From positions 91,186-155,185 of the forward strand of contig SZWC01004688.1 of the NCBI GenBank assembly GCA_023375785.1: a stretch of DNA of 64,000 nucleotides. The letters run 5' to 3'. The position numbers were made by a program, and so were the translations under genes. The DNA is from Penium margaritaceum. Taxonomy: Eukaryota; Streptophyta; Zygnematophyceae; Desmidiales; Peniaceae. Positions 52,606 through 62,847 of this stretch are shown here, piece after piece. The notes beneath the pieces are model-generated. The model worked only from the letters and a program-made list of their open reading frames with translations. It had not been told where the DNA came from and did no database searches. Numbering within the stretch: position 1 is the stretch's first letter; the number at the start of each line of letters is the position of its first letter.

Positions 52606-52615
52606 TAGGGCCCTA
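52606..52615. repeat. Palindromic switch point of the inverted satellite
   Basis: TAGGGCCCTA is a perfect 10-bp palindrome centred between 52,610 and 52,611. All units to its left read GCAACTAGG and all units to its right read CCTAGTTGC. The orientation changes with no spacer and in unit register at the GGG/CCC boundary. Confidence 0.95.
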
Positions 52616-52712
52616 CTTCTATCCTACTTCTGTCCTAGTTGCACCCTGATTCTGCCCTACTTGCACCTCAATTTGGCACTAGCTAAGCCTTAATTATGCC
52701 GTACTTGCGACC
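52611..52712 (-). repeat. Marker segment M in reverse arm, at the switch point
   Basis: CCTACTTCTATCC, CTTCTGTCC, CAATTTGGCACTAGCTAAG and TGCCGTACTTGCGACC are the reverse complement of the M composite of the forward arm. The switch point coincides with the outer edge of this copy. Confidence 0.65.
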
Positions 52713-54703
52713 TACTTGTGCCCTAGTTGCACACTAGTTGCGCCTTAGTTACGCCCTACTTGCGTCCTAGTTGCACCCTAGTTGTGCCCTAGTTGCGCCC
52801 TACTTGCGCCCCAGTTGTACCCTAGTTGCGCCCTAGTTGCGACCTAGTTGCGTCCTAGTTGTGCCGTACTTGCACCCTGCTTGCGTCCTAGTTACGTCCT
52901 AGTTGCGCCTCAGTTGGACACTAGCTACGTCGTAGTTGCGCCCTAGTTGTGTCCCATTTGCGCCCTAGTTGTGTCCTAGTTGCGACTCTGTTAGGTACTA
53001 GCTACACCCTAGTTAATTCCTAGTTGTGCCCTAGTTGTGTCCTAGTTGCGTCCTACTTGTGCCCTAGAGGCCCAAGTAGGATACTAGCTACGCCCTAGTC
53101 GCTTCCTAGTTGCATCCTAGGTACACCCTCGTTGCACCCTACTTGCACCCTTCTGGCACCCTAGCTGTACCCTAGTTGCATCCTAGAAGCACCATACTTG
53201 TGTCCTACTTGCGCCCTAGTTGCACCCTAGTTGTGCCCTAGTTGTACCCTAGTTGCACCCTAGTTACGCCCTAGTTTTTCCTTAATTGAATCCTAGTTGT
53301 GCCCTAGTTATTCCCTAGTTGAGCCCTACTTGCACCCTACTTGTGTCCTAGTTGCGCCGTAGTTGCACCTAAGTGGGCACTAGCTACGTCCTAGTTGGGC
53401 CCTAGTTGTGTCCTAGTTGCGCCCTAGTTGCATCCTAGTTGTATCCTAGTTCTATCCTAGTTGCACCCTTGTTGCACCCTAGTTGTGTCCTACTTGCGCC
53501 CTAGTTGCAACCTAGTAGCGCATCCGTTGGGCACTAGCTACGTCCTAGTTACGCCCTAGTTGCACCCTAGTTGTGCCCTACTTGCGTTCTAATTGTGCCC
53601 TAGTTACACCCTAGTTGTCCCCTACTTGCGCCTCAGTTGCATACTAGCTACACCCTAGTTGCTTCCTAGTTGTGTCCTAGTTGCGTCCTATTTGCGTCCA
53701 ACTTGTGCCCTAGTTGCGCCCTACTTACGTCCTACTTGCGCATAAGTAGGATACTAGCTACGCCCTAGTTCCTTCCTAGTTGCGCCCTAGTTGTACCCTA
53801 GTTGCGTCCTACTTGCACCCTAGTTGCACCCTAGCTGCGCTCTAGTTGCGCCCTTGAAGCACTCTAATTGTGCCCTACTTCCGCCCTAGTTGCACCCTCG
53901 TTGTGCCCTAGTTGCACCCAAATTTGCACCCTTGTTCCGTCCTAGTTGCACCCTAGTTGCGCCCTACTTGTACCCTACTTGCGCCCTTGTTGCGTCCTAG
54001 TTGCGCCCTAGTTGTACCCTACTTGTGCCCTAGTTGCACCCTAATTGCGCCCTAGTTGCACCCTACTTGCACCCTATTTGCACCCTAGTTGCACCCTAGT
54101 TGTGCCTTAGTTGCGCCCTAGTTGTGCCCTAGTTGCACCCAACTTTCCCCCTAGTTACATCCAAGTTGCACCCTAGTTGCGTCCTGATTACACCCTAGTT
54201 ACGCCCTAGTTACATCCTACTTGCACCCTAGTTGTACCCTAGTTGTGCCCCAGTTGTACCCTAGTTGTACCCTAGTTGCGCCCTAATTGTGCCCTAGTTG
54301 TGCCCTAGTTGTCTCCTAGTTGCGCCTCAGTTCGGCACTAGCTACGCCCTAGTTGTGCCCTAGTTGCGAACTTGTTGCGCCCTACTTGCGTCCTAGTTGT
54401 GCCCTTGTTGCTCCCTAGTTGCACCCTAGTTGTACCTCAGTTAAGCCTCAGTTGCGCCCTATTTATGCCCTAGTTGCGCCCTTGTTGTGTCCTAGTTACG
54501 CTTCAGTTGGACACTAGCTATGGCCTAGTTGTGCCCCATTTACGTCCTAGTTGCGTCTTATTTGTCCCGTATTTGCATCCTATCCGCGCCCTACTTACGC
54601 CCTTGTTGTGTCCTAGTTGCGCCCTAGTTTCATCCTAGTTGCGCCCTACTTGCACCCTAGTTGCATCCTAGTTGCACCCTAGTTGTACCCTAGTTGCACC
54701 CTA

Positions 54704-54805
54704 CTTGCGTCCTACTTTTTTCCTACTTCTGCCCTAGTTGTACCCTAGTTGTGCCCTACGTGCACCTCAGTTGGACACTAGCTACCCCCTAGTTGGGCCG
54801 TACGT
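54704..54805 (-). repeat. Marker segment M in reverse arm, copy 2
   Basis: The copy carries TTTCCTACTTCTGCC, CAGTTGGACACTAGCTACC and GGGCCGTACGTGC in the order expected for reversed M. Confidence 0.6.
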
Positions 54806-55899
54806 GCTCCCTACTTGCGTCCTAGTTGCACCCTAGTTGCGTCCTAGTTGTACCCTACTTGCGCCTCAGTTGGACACTAGCTACGCCCTTGTTGTGCCCT
54901 AGTTGCGCACTACTTGCACCCTAGTTGCACCCTAGTTGCACCCTACTTGCTTCCTAGTTGCACCTTAGTTGCGCCCTAGTTACGCCCTACTTGCACCCTA
55001 CTTGCGCCCTAGTTGCATCCTAATTCCGCCCTAGTTGTGTCCTAGTTGCACCCTAGTTACACCCTAGTTGCACCCTGGTTGCGCCCTTGTTGCGTCCTAA
55101 TTGTGACCTACTTGTGTCCTAGTTGTGCCCTAGGTGCGTCCTAGTTGTGCCCTAGTTGTGCCCTAGTTGCACCCTAGTTTCGCCCTAGTTGCACCCTAGT
55201 TGTGCCCTAGTTGCGCCCTAGTTGCACCATACTTGTGCCCCAGTTGTGCCCTAGTTGCGCCCAAGTTGTTCCCTATGTGCGCTTTAGCTACGCCCTGATT
55301 GTGCCCTAATTGCACCCTAGTTGCGTCCTAGTTGCGCCCTACTTGCGCCCTAGTTGCGCCCTAGTTGCGCCTTAGTTGGGCACTATTTGCGCCCTAGTAG
55401 CGCCCTAGTTGCGTCCTAGTTGCGCCCTAGTTCCTCCTTACTTGCACCCTAGTTGCAGCCTAGTTGCACTCTACTTGCGCCCTGGTTACGTCATAGTTGC
55501 ATCCTAGTTGCGCCTCAGTAAGGCACTAGCTACACCTTAGTTACACCCTAGTAACGCCCTAGTTGCTCCCCTCTTGCGCTAAAAATATACCCTAGTTGCG
55601 CCCTAGCTGCGACCTAGTTGCACCCTGGTTGAGCCCTAGTTGTGCCCTAGTTGAACTCTACTTGTGCCCTAGTTACACCCTAGTTGTGCCCTAGTTGTGC
55701 CTCAGTTGGGCACTAGCTATGCCCTAGTTGCGTCCTAGTTGCACCCTAGTTACACCCTACTTATGCCCTAGTTTCCCCCTACATGCGCCGAACTTGCGCC
55801 CTAGTTGTACCCTAGTTGTACCCTAGTTGTACCCTAGTTTCGTCCTAGTTGCGCCCTACTTGCACCCTAGTTATGCCCTAGTTGCCCCCTACTTGCGCC

Positions 55900-55998
55900 C
55901 TACTTCCATCCTACTTCCACCCTAGCTGCACCCTAGTTGCGCCCTGCTTCCGCATCAGTTGGGCACTAGCTAAGCCCTAGTTGCTCCGTACTCACGAC
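55900..55998 (-). repeat. Marker segment M in reverse arm, copy 3
   Basis: The copy carries TACTTCCATCCTACTTCC, CAGTTGGGCACTAGCTAAG and TGCTCCGTACTCACGACC. Confidence 0.6.
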
Positions 55999-58476
55999 CT
56001 ACTTGCACCCTACTGGCGCCCTAGTTACAACCTAGTTGCGCCATAGTTGTGCCCTAGTTGTGTCCTAGTTGCGCCCTAGTTGTACCCTAGTTGTGCCCTA
56101 GTTGTGCCCTACCTGCGCCCTAGTTACGTCCTAGTTGTGCCCTAGTTGCGCCCTAGTTGTGCCCTACTTGCGCCCTACTTGCGCCCTAGTTGCGCCGTAG
56201 TTGAACTCAGCTCTGTCCTACTTGCGTCCTAGTTGCACCCTAGTTGCGGGCCAGTTACACCCTAGTTGTGCTGTTTTTGCGTCCTAGTTGCACCCTAGGT
56301 GCGCCTCAATTGGACACTAGCTACACTGTAGTTGCACCATAGTTGCACCCTAGTTGTGTCCTAGTTGCGCCTTAGTTACGTCCAAGTTGCGCCCTAGTTG
56401 CGCCCTAGTTGCGCCCTAGTTGCACCTTAGTTGCGCCCTGGTTGCACCCTAGTTGCGCCGTAGTTGTGCCCTAGTTGCACCCTAGTTGCGTCCTAGTTAC
56501 GCCCTAGTTGCGCCCTACTTGCATCCTACTTGTGCCCTAGTTACGTCCTAGCTGCACCATAATTTCACCCTAGTTGCGCCCTAGTTGTGTCCTAGTTGCG
56601 CCCTACTTGAGTCTTATTTGCATCCTAGTTGCGCCCTGGTTGCGCCTTAGTTGGGCTCTAGCTACATCCTAGTTGCACCCTAGTTGTGTCCTAGTTGCGC
56701 TCTACTTGCGCCTCAGTTGTGTCCTAGTTGCGCCCTAATTACGCCCTAGTTGCGCCCTACTTGCGCCCTACGTACGCCCTAGTTGCGGCCTAGTTGCGCC
56801 TCTGTTGGACACTAGCTATGCCCTAGTTGCGTCCTAGTTGCACCCTAGTTCCGCCCTACTTGTGTCCTACTTGCGCCCTAGTTGCACCCTAGTTGCGTCC
56901 TAGTTGTGCTCTAGTTGTGCCCTATTTCCACCTCAGCTGGGTACTAGCTATCCCCTAGTTGCTTCCCAGTTGCGCCCTAGTTGTGCCCTAGTTGCGTCCT
57001 AGTTGCGCCCTAGTTGCGCCCTACTTGCACACTAGTTGCACCCTAGCTGTGCCCTAGTTGTGCCCTAGAAGCACCGTACTTGTTCCCTCCTTGCGCCATA
57101 GTTGCACCCTAGTTACACCCGAGTTACGCCCTAGTTGTGCGCTTGTTGTGCCCTAGTTGCACCCTAGTTGCACCCAAGTTACGCCCTATTTGCGTCCTAG
57201 TTGCGTCCTACTTGCACCCTAGTTGCGTCCTACTTGCGTCCTACTTACGTCCTAGTTACGCCCTAGTTGCGCCTCTGTTGGGCACTAGTTGCGCCCTAGT
57301 TATGCCCTAGTTGTACCCTAGTTACGCCCTAGTTGTCCCTTAGTTACACCCTAGTTGCGTCCTTGTTACACTTACTTGCGCCCTAGTTGCGTCCTAGTTG
57401 CACCCTAGTTGTGCTCTACCTTCACCCTAGTTGCACCCTAGATTCGCCCTAGTTGCACCCTAGTTGCATCCTAGTTGCACCCTAATTTCACCCTAGTTGC
57501 GTCCTAGTTGAACCCTAGTTGCCCCTCAGTTCGGCATTAGCTACGCCCTAGTTGCACCCTAGCTGTGCCCTAGTTGCACCCTAGTTGCACTCTAGTTACG
57601 CCCTAGTTGAACCCTAGTCGCGCCTTACTTGCGCCCTAGTTGCGCCCTAGGTGCGCCCTAGTTGCGCCTTAGTTGCGCCCTAGTTACGCCCTAGTTTTAC
57701 CCTAGTTTTATCCTTTTTACGCCGTAGCACCCTACTTGCACCCTACTTGCACCCTAGTTGCATCCTAGTTACGCCCTTGTTGTGCCCTACTTGCACTTGA
57801 GTTTGGGTCCTAGTTGCACCCTATTTAAGCCCTAATTGCGCCCTAGTTACGTCCTACTTGCGCCCTAGTTGCACCTCAGTTGGGCACCAGCGCCCTAGTT
57901 GCGCCTTAGTTGTGCCCTAGTTGCGCCCTAGTTGCACCCTACTTGCACCCTAGTTACGTCCTAGTTGCATCCTAGTTGCACCCTAGTTACGTCCTAGGTG
58001 TGTCCTAGTTGTGTCCTACTTGAGCTCTACTTGCGCCCTAGTTGTGCGCTAGTTACGCCTCAGTTAGGCACAAGCTGCACCCTAGTTGTGCCCTAGCTAC
58101 ACCCTAGTTGCGCCCTTCTTGCGCCCTACTTGCACCCTAGTTGCGCCCTAGTTGTGCCCTTGTTGTACCCTAGATGCGCCCTAGTTGTGTCCTAGTTGTG
58201 CCCTACTTGTGCCCTAGTTGCGCCCTAGTTGCGCCCTAGTTGCGCCCTAGATGTGCCTCAGTTGGACACTAGCTACGTCCTAGTTGTGGCCTAGTTGAGC
58301 CCTACTTGTGCCCTAGTTGTGCCCTACTTACGCCCTAGTTGCGCCGTACATGTGCCATACTTGTACCCTAGTTGTACCCTAGTTACGCCCTAGTTTCGTC
58401 CTAGTTGCATCCTACTTGCACCCTAGTTGTGCCCTAGTTGTGCCATTGTTGTCCCCTAGTTGCACCCCACTTGCAC

Positions 58477-58578
58477 CCTACATCCGTCCTTCTTCTGTCC
58501 TAGCGGCTCCCTAGTTGCGCCCTACTTGCGCCTCAGTTTGGCACTAGCTAAGCCCTAGTTGGGCCGTACTTGTGACCT
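58477..58578 (-). repeat. Marker segment M in reverse arm, copy 4
   Basis: The copy carries ACATCCGTCCTTCTTCTGTC, CAGTTTGGCACTAGCTAAG and GGGCCGTACTTGTGACC. Confidence 0.6.
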
Positions 58579-60285
58579 ACTTGCGCCCTAGTTGTACCCT
58601 AGTTGCGCCTTAGTTATGCCCTACTTGCGCCCAAGTTACACCCTAGTTGCGCCCTAGTTGCACCCTAGTTGCGCCCTAGTTGCATCCTAGTTGCGCCCTA
58701 GTTGCACCCTATTTGCGCCCTAGTTACGCCCTAGTTACGCCCTAGTTGCGCCCTAGTTACGTCCTAGTCACGCCCTAGTTGTACCCTAGTTGTGCCCTAC
58801 TTGCACCCTACTTGTGCCCTAGTTGCACCCTCGTTGTGCCCTAGTTACGCTTTACTTCCGTCCTAGTTGCACCCTCTTTGCACCCTAGTTGCGCCCTAGT
58901 TGTACCGTACTTGCACCTTGCTTGCGCCCTAGTTATGCTCTAGTTGCGCCTCAGGTGGACACTAGCTACACCGTAGTTGCGTCCTAGTTGCACCCTAGTT
59001 GCGCCCTAGTTGCGCCTTAGTTGCGCCCTTCCTGCACCCTAGTTACGCCCAAGTTGCGTCCTTCTTGCACCCTACTTACGCCCTAGTTGCGCCCTGATTG
59101 CGCCCGAGTTGTGCCCTAGTTGTGCCCTAGTTGCGCCATACTTCCGCCCTACTTGCATCCTAGTTGCGCCCTAGTTGCGCCTCAGTTTGGCACTAGCTAC
59201 AACCTAGTTACGCCCTAGTTGTGCCATAGTTTCGCCCTAGTTTCACCCTAGTTGCGCCCTAGTTGATCCCTAGTTGTGCCATAGTTGAGCCCTTCTTGCA
59301 CTATAGCTACGCCATACTTGCACCCTAGTTGTGACCTAGTTGCGCCTCCGTTAGACACTAGCTACGTCCTAGTTGCGCCTTCGTTATACCCTACTTGCAT
59401 CCTACTTGCGCCCTTGTTGCGCCCCAGTTGCGCCCTGGTTGCGCCCTCCTTGCGCCTCAGTTGGACACTAGCTACAACCCAGTTGCTTCCTAGTTTCACC
59501 CTAGTTGCACCCTAGTTGCGACCTACTTGCGCCCTAGTTGCACCCTAGCTGTGCCCTAGTTGCACCCTAGAAGGACCCTACTTGCACTCTACTTGCGCCC
59601 TAGTTGCACCCTAGTTACACCGTAGTTGCGCATTAGTTGCGCCCTAGTTACGCCCTAGTTGCGCCCTAGATACGTCCTAGTTGCACCCTCTTTTCGCCCT
59701 ACTTGCGCTCTAGTTGCGCCCTAGTTGTGCCCTAGTTGCACCCTAGATGCGCCCTAGTTGTGCTCTAGTTGCGTCCTACTTGCGCCTTACTTGCGCCCTA
59801 GTTGCACCCTAGTTGCGCCTCAATTGGGCACTAGTTGCGTCTTGGTTGCGCCCTAGTTGTGCCCTAGTTGCGTCCTAGTTGTCCCTTTGTTGCGCCCTAG
59901 TTGCACACTAGTTGCGCCATACTTGCGCCCTAGTTGTGCCCTAGTTGCGCCCTTGTTGCGCCCTACTTTTACCCTGGTTGCGCCCTAGTTGCGCCCTAGT
60001 TGCGCCCTAGTCGCGCTCTAATTGCGCCCTAGTTGCACCCTAGTTGTGCCCTAGTTGCACCTCAGTTCGGAGTAGCTACGCCCTCGTTGCGCCCTAAATT
60101 CACCCTACTTGCACCCTAGTTGTGCCCTAGTTGCGTCCTACTTGCGACCTATTTGTACCCTAGTTTCGCCTTAGTTGTGCCATACTTGCGCCCTGGTTGC
60201 GCCCTAGTTGCACCCTAGTTACGCTTCGGTTTGAAACTAGCTATGCCCTAGTTGTGCACTAGTTGCGCCATAGTTGCGCCCTACA

Positions 60286-60771
60286 TGATGAAGGTGAATC
60301 ATGTGGGCAATTGGTGTGCTTCGTGCACCAACGATGAAGTAGCGTGTCGAAACTCCAGATGATGCTGCACAAAGTAAACGAGGACACAATTTATGAGTTG
60401 AAAGTGGCACCCACATTGTGCATTGAGCTGCATAGTCTAGTTATCCTGGCCATGACGTGTGGATACTCTTGGTCTTAACTTCTGACAAAGTCCACCAGAC
60501 ATGTTTCACTTTTATCTTACCCTTGGCATTTTTTAAGAACCCGGATTTTTTGGGTGGTGGATAATTGAAATAAAATAAGGTCGTTAACCCTCCTCGCACA
60601 AGATAAATCCATAAGAAAAAAAATGACTTTGAAATTCAGTGAGGATGAACTTGCCACTTGGATTGCACGAACCATATTTATCAGAGCAACATATTTTGAA
60701 TTTTATTGACCTCCAGATTCATTCTGTTGGGTAACAAAACGGAAATTTACCCATATCCGTAATCAAATTCA
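60286..60771. other. Unique, AT-richer flank after the satellite
   Basis: These 486 bases contain no satellite units and no convincing open frame. They include AT-rich stretches near 60,560-60,625. Near 60,700 they hold a reversed poly(A) signal that may serve the minus-strand segment to the right. Nothing else is recognised. Confidence 0.7.
60702..60707 (-). terminator. Candidate AATAAA poly(A) signal (minus strand)
   Basis: The plus strand reads TTTATT here, giving AATAAA on the minus strand, about 65 bases beyond the minus-strand stop codon at 60,772-60,774. The placement suits a 3' UTR, but the hexamer is common by chance in AT-rich DNA. Confidence 0.35.
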
Positions 60772-61285
60772 CTATGGGGCCGGGTTGAACCACCAGCCTT
60801 CTTTTGTGCTGAGGTCGCTCCCCCGCCTCTGTCGGTTACGACCATAGGTAGAAGGGCAGTTCGACCTCAGGGCGCGTTTGATGAAGCGGCTCCATATGGC
60901 AGCCCATTTCTCTCCATCGTCAACGAAAGGGCCCCGACGGCCAATCTCATCAGCTGCGGAGCCCTGCCGTTTGATCTCAATGACAACAAGGCCCTTCGAA
61001 CGGATCCTCCTTGTCAGAATCACGATCTGGCGAAGTCCAGTGTCGTTGCAAGCCCTTGACTGACCAGAGCAAAGGCCGAGTCATCACCAAAAATTTCTCG
61101 GCATTCAACCCTGAAATTAAAACTACTTTTCTCACGCTGGTTTGCCTTGTAAATACAGAAGTTCCAGTTGGTGCTCGACGAGTAGATGATTGCCTTGCCG
61201 ATCTGCCGAACCATGCAGCGGGCCGAGTCCTTGTCACGACGAGGAGTCGCCAGCTGGTACAAAAGCCGGAAAACTCAAGTCGCAA
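60772..61285 (-). CDS. Unrecognised minus-strand coding-like segments, possible gene 3' end
   Basis: Two minus-strand frames overlap by four bases. One is open over 61,020-61,262 (80 residues, with a first in-frame ATG near 61,214, beginning MVRQIGKAIIY). The second is open over 60,772-61,023 (83 residues, no ATG, containing GLVVIEIKRQG and ending WWFNPAP). A third frame is also open at 60,977-61,285. Their composition looks more protein-like than the repeat frames, and an AATAAA follows. I do not recognise a family. The frame change could mean an exon boundary, a frameshifted relic, or that neither frame is coding. A GTGAG...TTTCAG string of 25 bases (plus coordinates 61,111-61,135) resembles a very short intron, but removing it leads into the third frame and not the second. 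Confidence 0.25.
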
Positions 61286-61605
61286 GGGGTTTCCGACGGG
61301 CCCTCGTGTTGGTCCCTGCCTCTATCTGGGCTCCCTTGATAATGGATCCAGCAACGCGGGTCCTCGCATTGGGACATATGATGAACCCGGGGCCCCTATG
61401 TCAATTTTTCCTATGTAGAGACATTTGTGAAGCTTGTGTCAGCTTCAGGAAGTACCACCTTCCTGCAGCGCGATCCGCCTGGCTTGCGAGCGAATCCGGA
61501 CGCTGCCTGCTTGCATGGAGCACGTGGGCCGGCACGACAGCATTACGCACAAGGTGGCATGATAGAGAGCCCCCCACCAACAACACGTTCTCGTGGATGT
61601 TGGAC
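61286..61605. other. Unique sequence before the minisatellite
   Basis: These 320 bases are non-repetitive and become GC-rich to the right. Open frames on both strands run through them into the minisatellite but have no recognisable domain and conflict with each other. I see no promoter or RNA gene that I can support. Confidence 0.6.
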
Positions 61606-62548
61606 GGTCGGCCTTCTCGCTGCCCCCCCCCCCCCCTTCGCGCGCGCCGGCTCCAAAGCAGCCCCACCGCACCCCCACGCGGCTGACCGCGACTCAAAAC
61701 AGGTCACCGCCGGCCTGTGACCGCCGCCGGTCGGCCTTCTCGCTGCCCCCCCCCCCCCCTTCGCGCGCGCCGGCTCCAAAGCAGCCCCACCGCACCCCCA
61801 CGCGGCTGACCGCGACTCAAAACAGGTCACCGCCGGCCTGTGACCGCCGCCGGTCGGCCTTCTCGCTGCCCCCCCCCCCCCCTTCGCGCGCGCCGGCTCC
61901 AAAGCAGCCCCACCGCACCCCCACGCGGCTGACCGCGACTCAAAACAGGTCACCGCCGGCCTGTGACCGCCGCCGGTCGGCCTTCTCGCTGCCCCCCCCC
62001 CCCCCTTCGCGCGCGCCGGCTCCAAAGCAGCCCCACCGCACCCCCACGCGGCTGACCGCGACTCAAAACAGGTCACCGCCGGCCTGTGACCGCCGCCGGT
62101 CGGCCTTCTCGCTGCCCCCCCCCCCCCCTTCGCGCGCGCCGGCTCCAAAGCAGCCCCACCGCACCCCCACGCGGCTGACCGCGACTCAAAACAGGTCACC
62201 GCCGGCCTGTGACCGCCGCCGGTCGGCCTTCTCGCTGCCCCCCCCCCCCCCTTCGCGCGCGCCGGCTCCAAAGCAGCCCCACCGCACCCCCACGCGGCTG
62301 ACCGCGACTCAAAACAGGTCACCGCCGGCCTGTGACCGCCGCCGGTCGGCCTTCTCGCTGCCCCCCCCCCCCCCTTCGCGCGCGCCGGCTCCAAAGCAGC
62401 CCCACCGCACCCCCACGCGGCTGACCGCGACTCAAAACAGGTCACCGCCGGCCTGTGACCGCCGCCGGTCGGCCTTCTCGCTGCCCCACCCCCCCCCTTC
62501 GCGCGCGCCGGCTCCAAACCAGCCCCACCGCACCCCCACGCAGCTGAC
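61606..62548 (+). repeat. 123-bp GC-rich minisatellite, seven full units plus a partial eighth
   Basis: Units start at GGTCGGCCTTCTCGCTG at 61,606, 61,729, 61,852, 61,975, 62,098, 62,221, 62,344 and 62,467, with an exact period of 123 bp. The seven full units appear identical. The eighth is about 82 bp and has a few changes (an A inside the C tract, AAACCAG for AAAGCAG and CGCAG for CGCGG). Each unit holds a C14 tract, a CGCGCGCGCC alternating stretch and a near-palindromic GGTCACCGCCGGCCTGTGACC. Because 123 is 41 codons, several frames on both strands stay open for over 340 codons as a 41-residue repeat; I do not take these as genes. The array abuts the LINE leader and could be its 5' monomer region. 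Confidence 0.95.
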
Positions 62549-62734
62549 GTGTTCCACCTCCCCGCCCACCACCTGTCCAAGCCCAGAACTCATATCTCCC
62601 CCCTTTCAAAGCACTTCCAACGGCCGTGGCTCATCAGCATCGCAGTTGCTCTCCACACGTGCATGCGATCGCGTCTGTTCCGACTTCACAACTCCAGCGT
62701 GCGCCCTTCAAAGACGGTAAATATCGTCAAACAG

Positions 62735-62847
62735 GTACGAACTCGCATGACCCCAAATTTAACCTTTCCAACCCCCTCCCCCCTGCTCGAGATCTCTCCG
62801 CTTTCACCTATCATCTTGTCATTCTTCTTTTGTCTTTCCATTTCCAG
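62735..62847 (+). other. Candidate intron in the LINE leader
   Basis: A 113-base stretch begins GTACGA after CAAACAG and ends in a pyrimidine-rich tract with TTTCCATTTCCAG. It has the form of a spliceosomal intron in a 5' leader. No coding frame depends on it. Pyrimidine-rich DNA makes such strings by chance, so this is only a possibility. Confidence 0.25.

Larger units (their letters stand above)
46861..52610 (+). repeat. 11-bp satellite, forward arm (GRYRYAASTAG)
   Basis: The units are strictly 11 bp, typified by GGTGCAACTAG, GGCGCAACTAG, GACGCAACTAG, GGCACAACTAG and GGCGTAAGTAG. Most variation is confined to five positions of the unit, each with two main states. Because CTAG carries TAG on both strands and 11 is not a multiple of three, every frame is stopped about every 33 bp, so there are no long open frames. 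A special variant, GTAGCTAGTGYCCAACTGAGG, recurs every few hundred bases (for example about 47,985, 48,548, 49,852, 50,840 and 51,658). No gene is seen in the arm. Confidence 0.96.
52611..60285 (-). repeat. 11-bp satellite, reverse arm
   Basis: This is the same 11-bp family in reverse orientation (CTAGTTGCGCC, CTAGTTGCACC, CTAGTTGTGCC, CTACTTGCGTC). The special variant now reads CCTCAGTTGGGCACTAGCTAC and occurs at irregular intervals of about 70-640 bp, averaging near 240 bp, from 52,674 to 60,231. The arm is about 1.9 kb longer than the forward arm. It ends at CGCCCTACATGATG, where unique sequence begins. No gene is seen; one 76-codon open frame at 59,285-59,515 is a chance frame through the repeat. 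Confidence 0.96.

Noticed and set aside
59285-59515. 76-codon plus-strand frame in the reverse arm of the 11-bp satellite
   Set aside because: It is a chance escape from the TAG that normally stops each frame every 33 bp; the peptide is an 11-residue periodic string.
46861-60285. Interstitial telomere sequence, suggested by CTAGGG and CCCTAG
   Set aside because: The period is 11 bp with conserved GCAA, not TTAGGG or a known variant. Only the geometry of the switch point recalls a telomere fusion.
61111-61135. 25-base minus-strand GTGAG...TTTCAG mini-intron
   Set aside because: It has good-looking ends, but splicing it leads to a short terminal frame rather than to the longer downstream frame, and such lengths are exceptional outside a few protist groups.
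60878-61686. Plus-strand frames at 60,878-61,063, 61,011-61,418 and 61,186-61,686
   Set aside because: They overlap one another and the more protein-like minus-strand frames, lack recognisable domains, and the last runs into the minisatellite.
61543-62720. 345- and 375-codon open frames through the 123-bp minisatellite on both strands
   Set aside because: The period is exactly 41 codons, so any frame open in one unit is open in all. The predicted peptides are low-complexity, conflict with each other, and have no domain.
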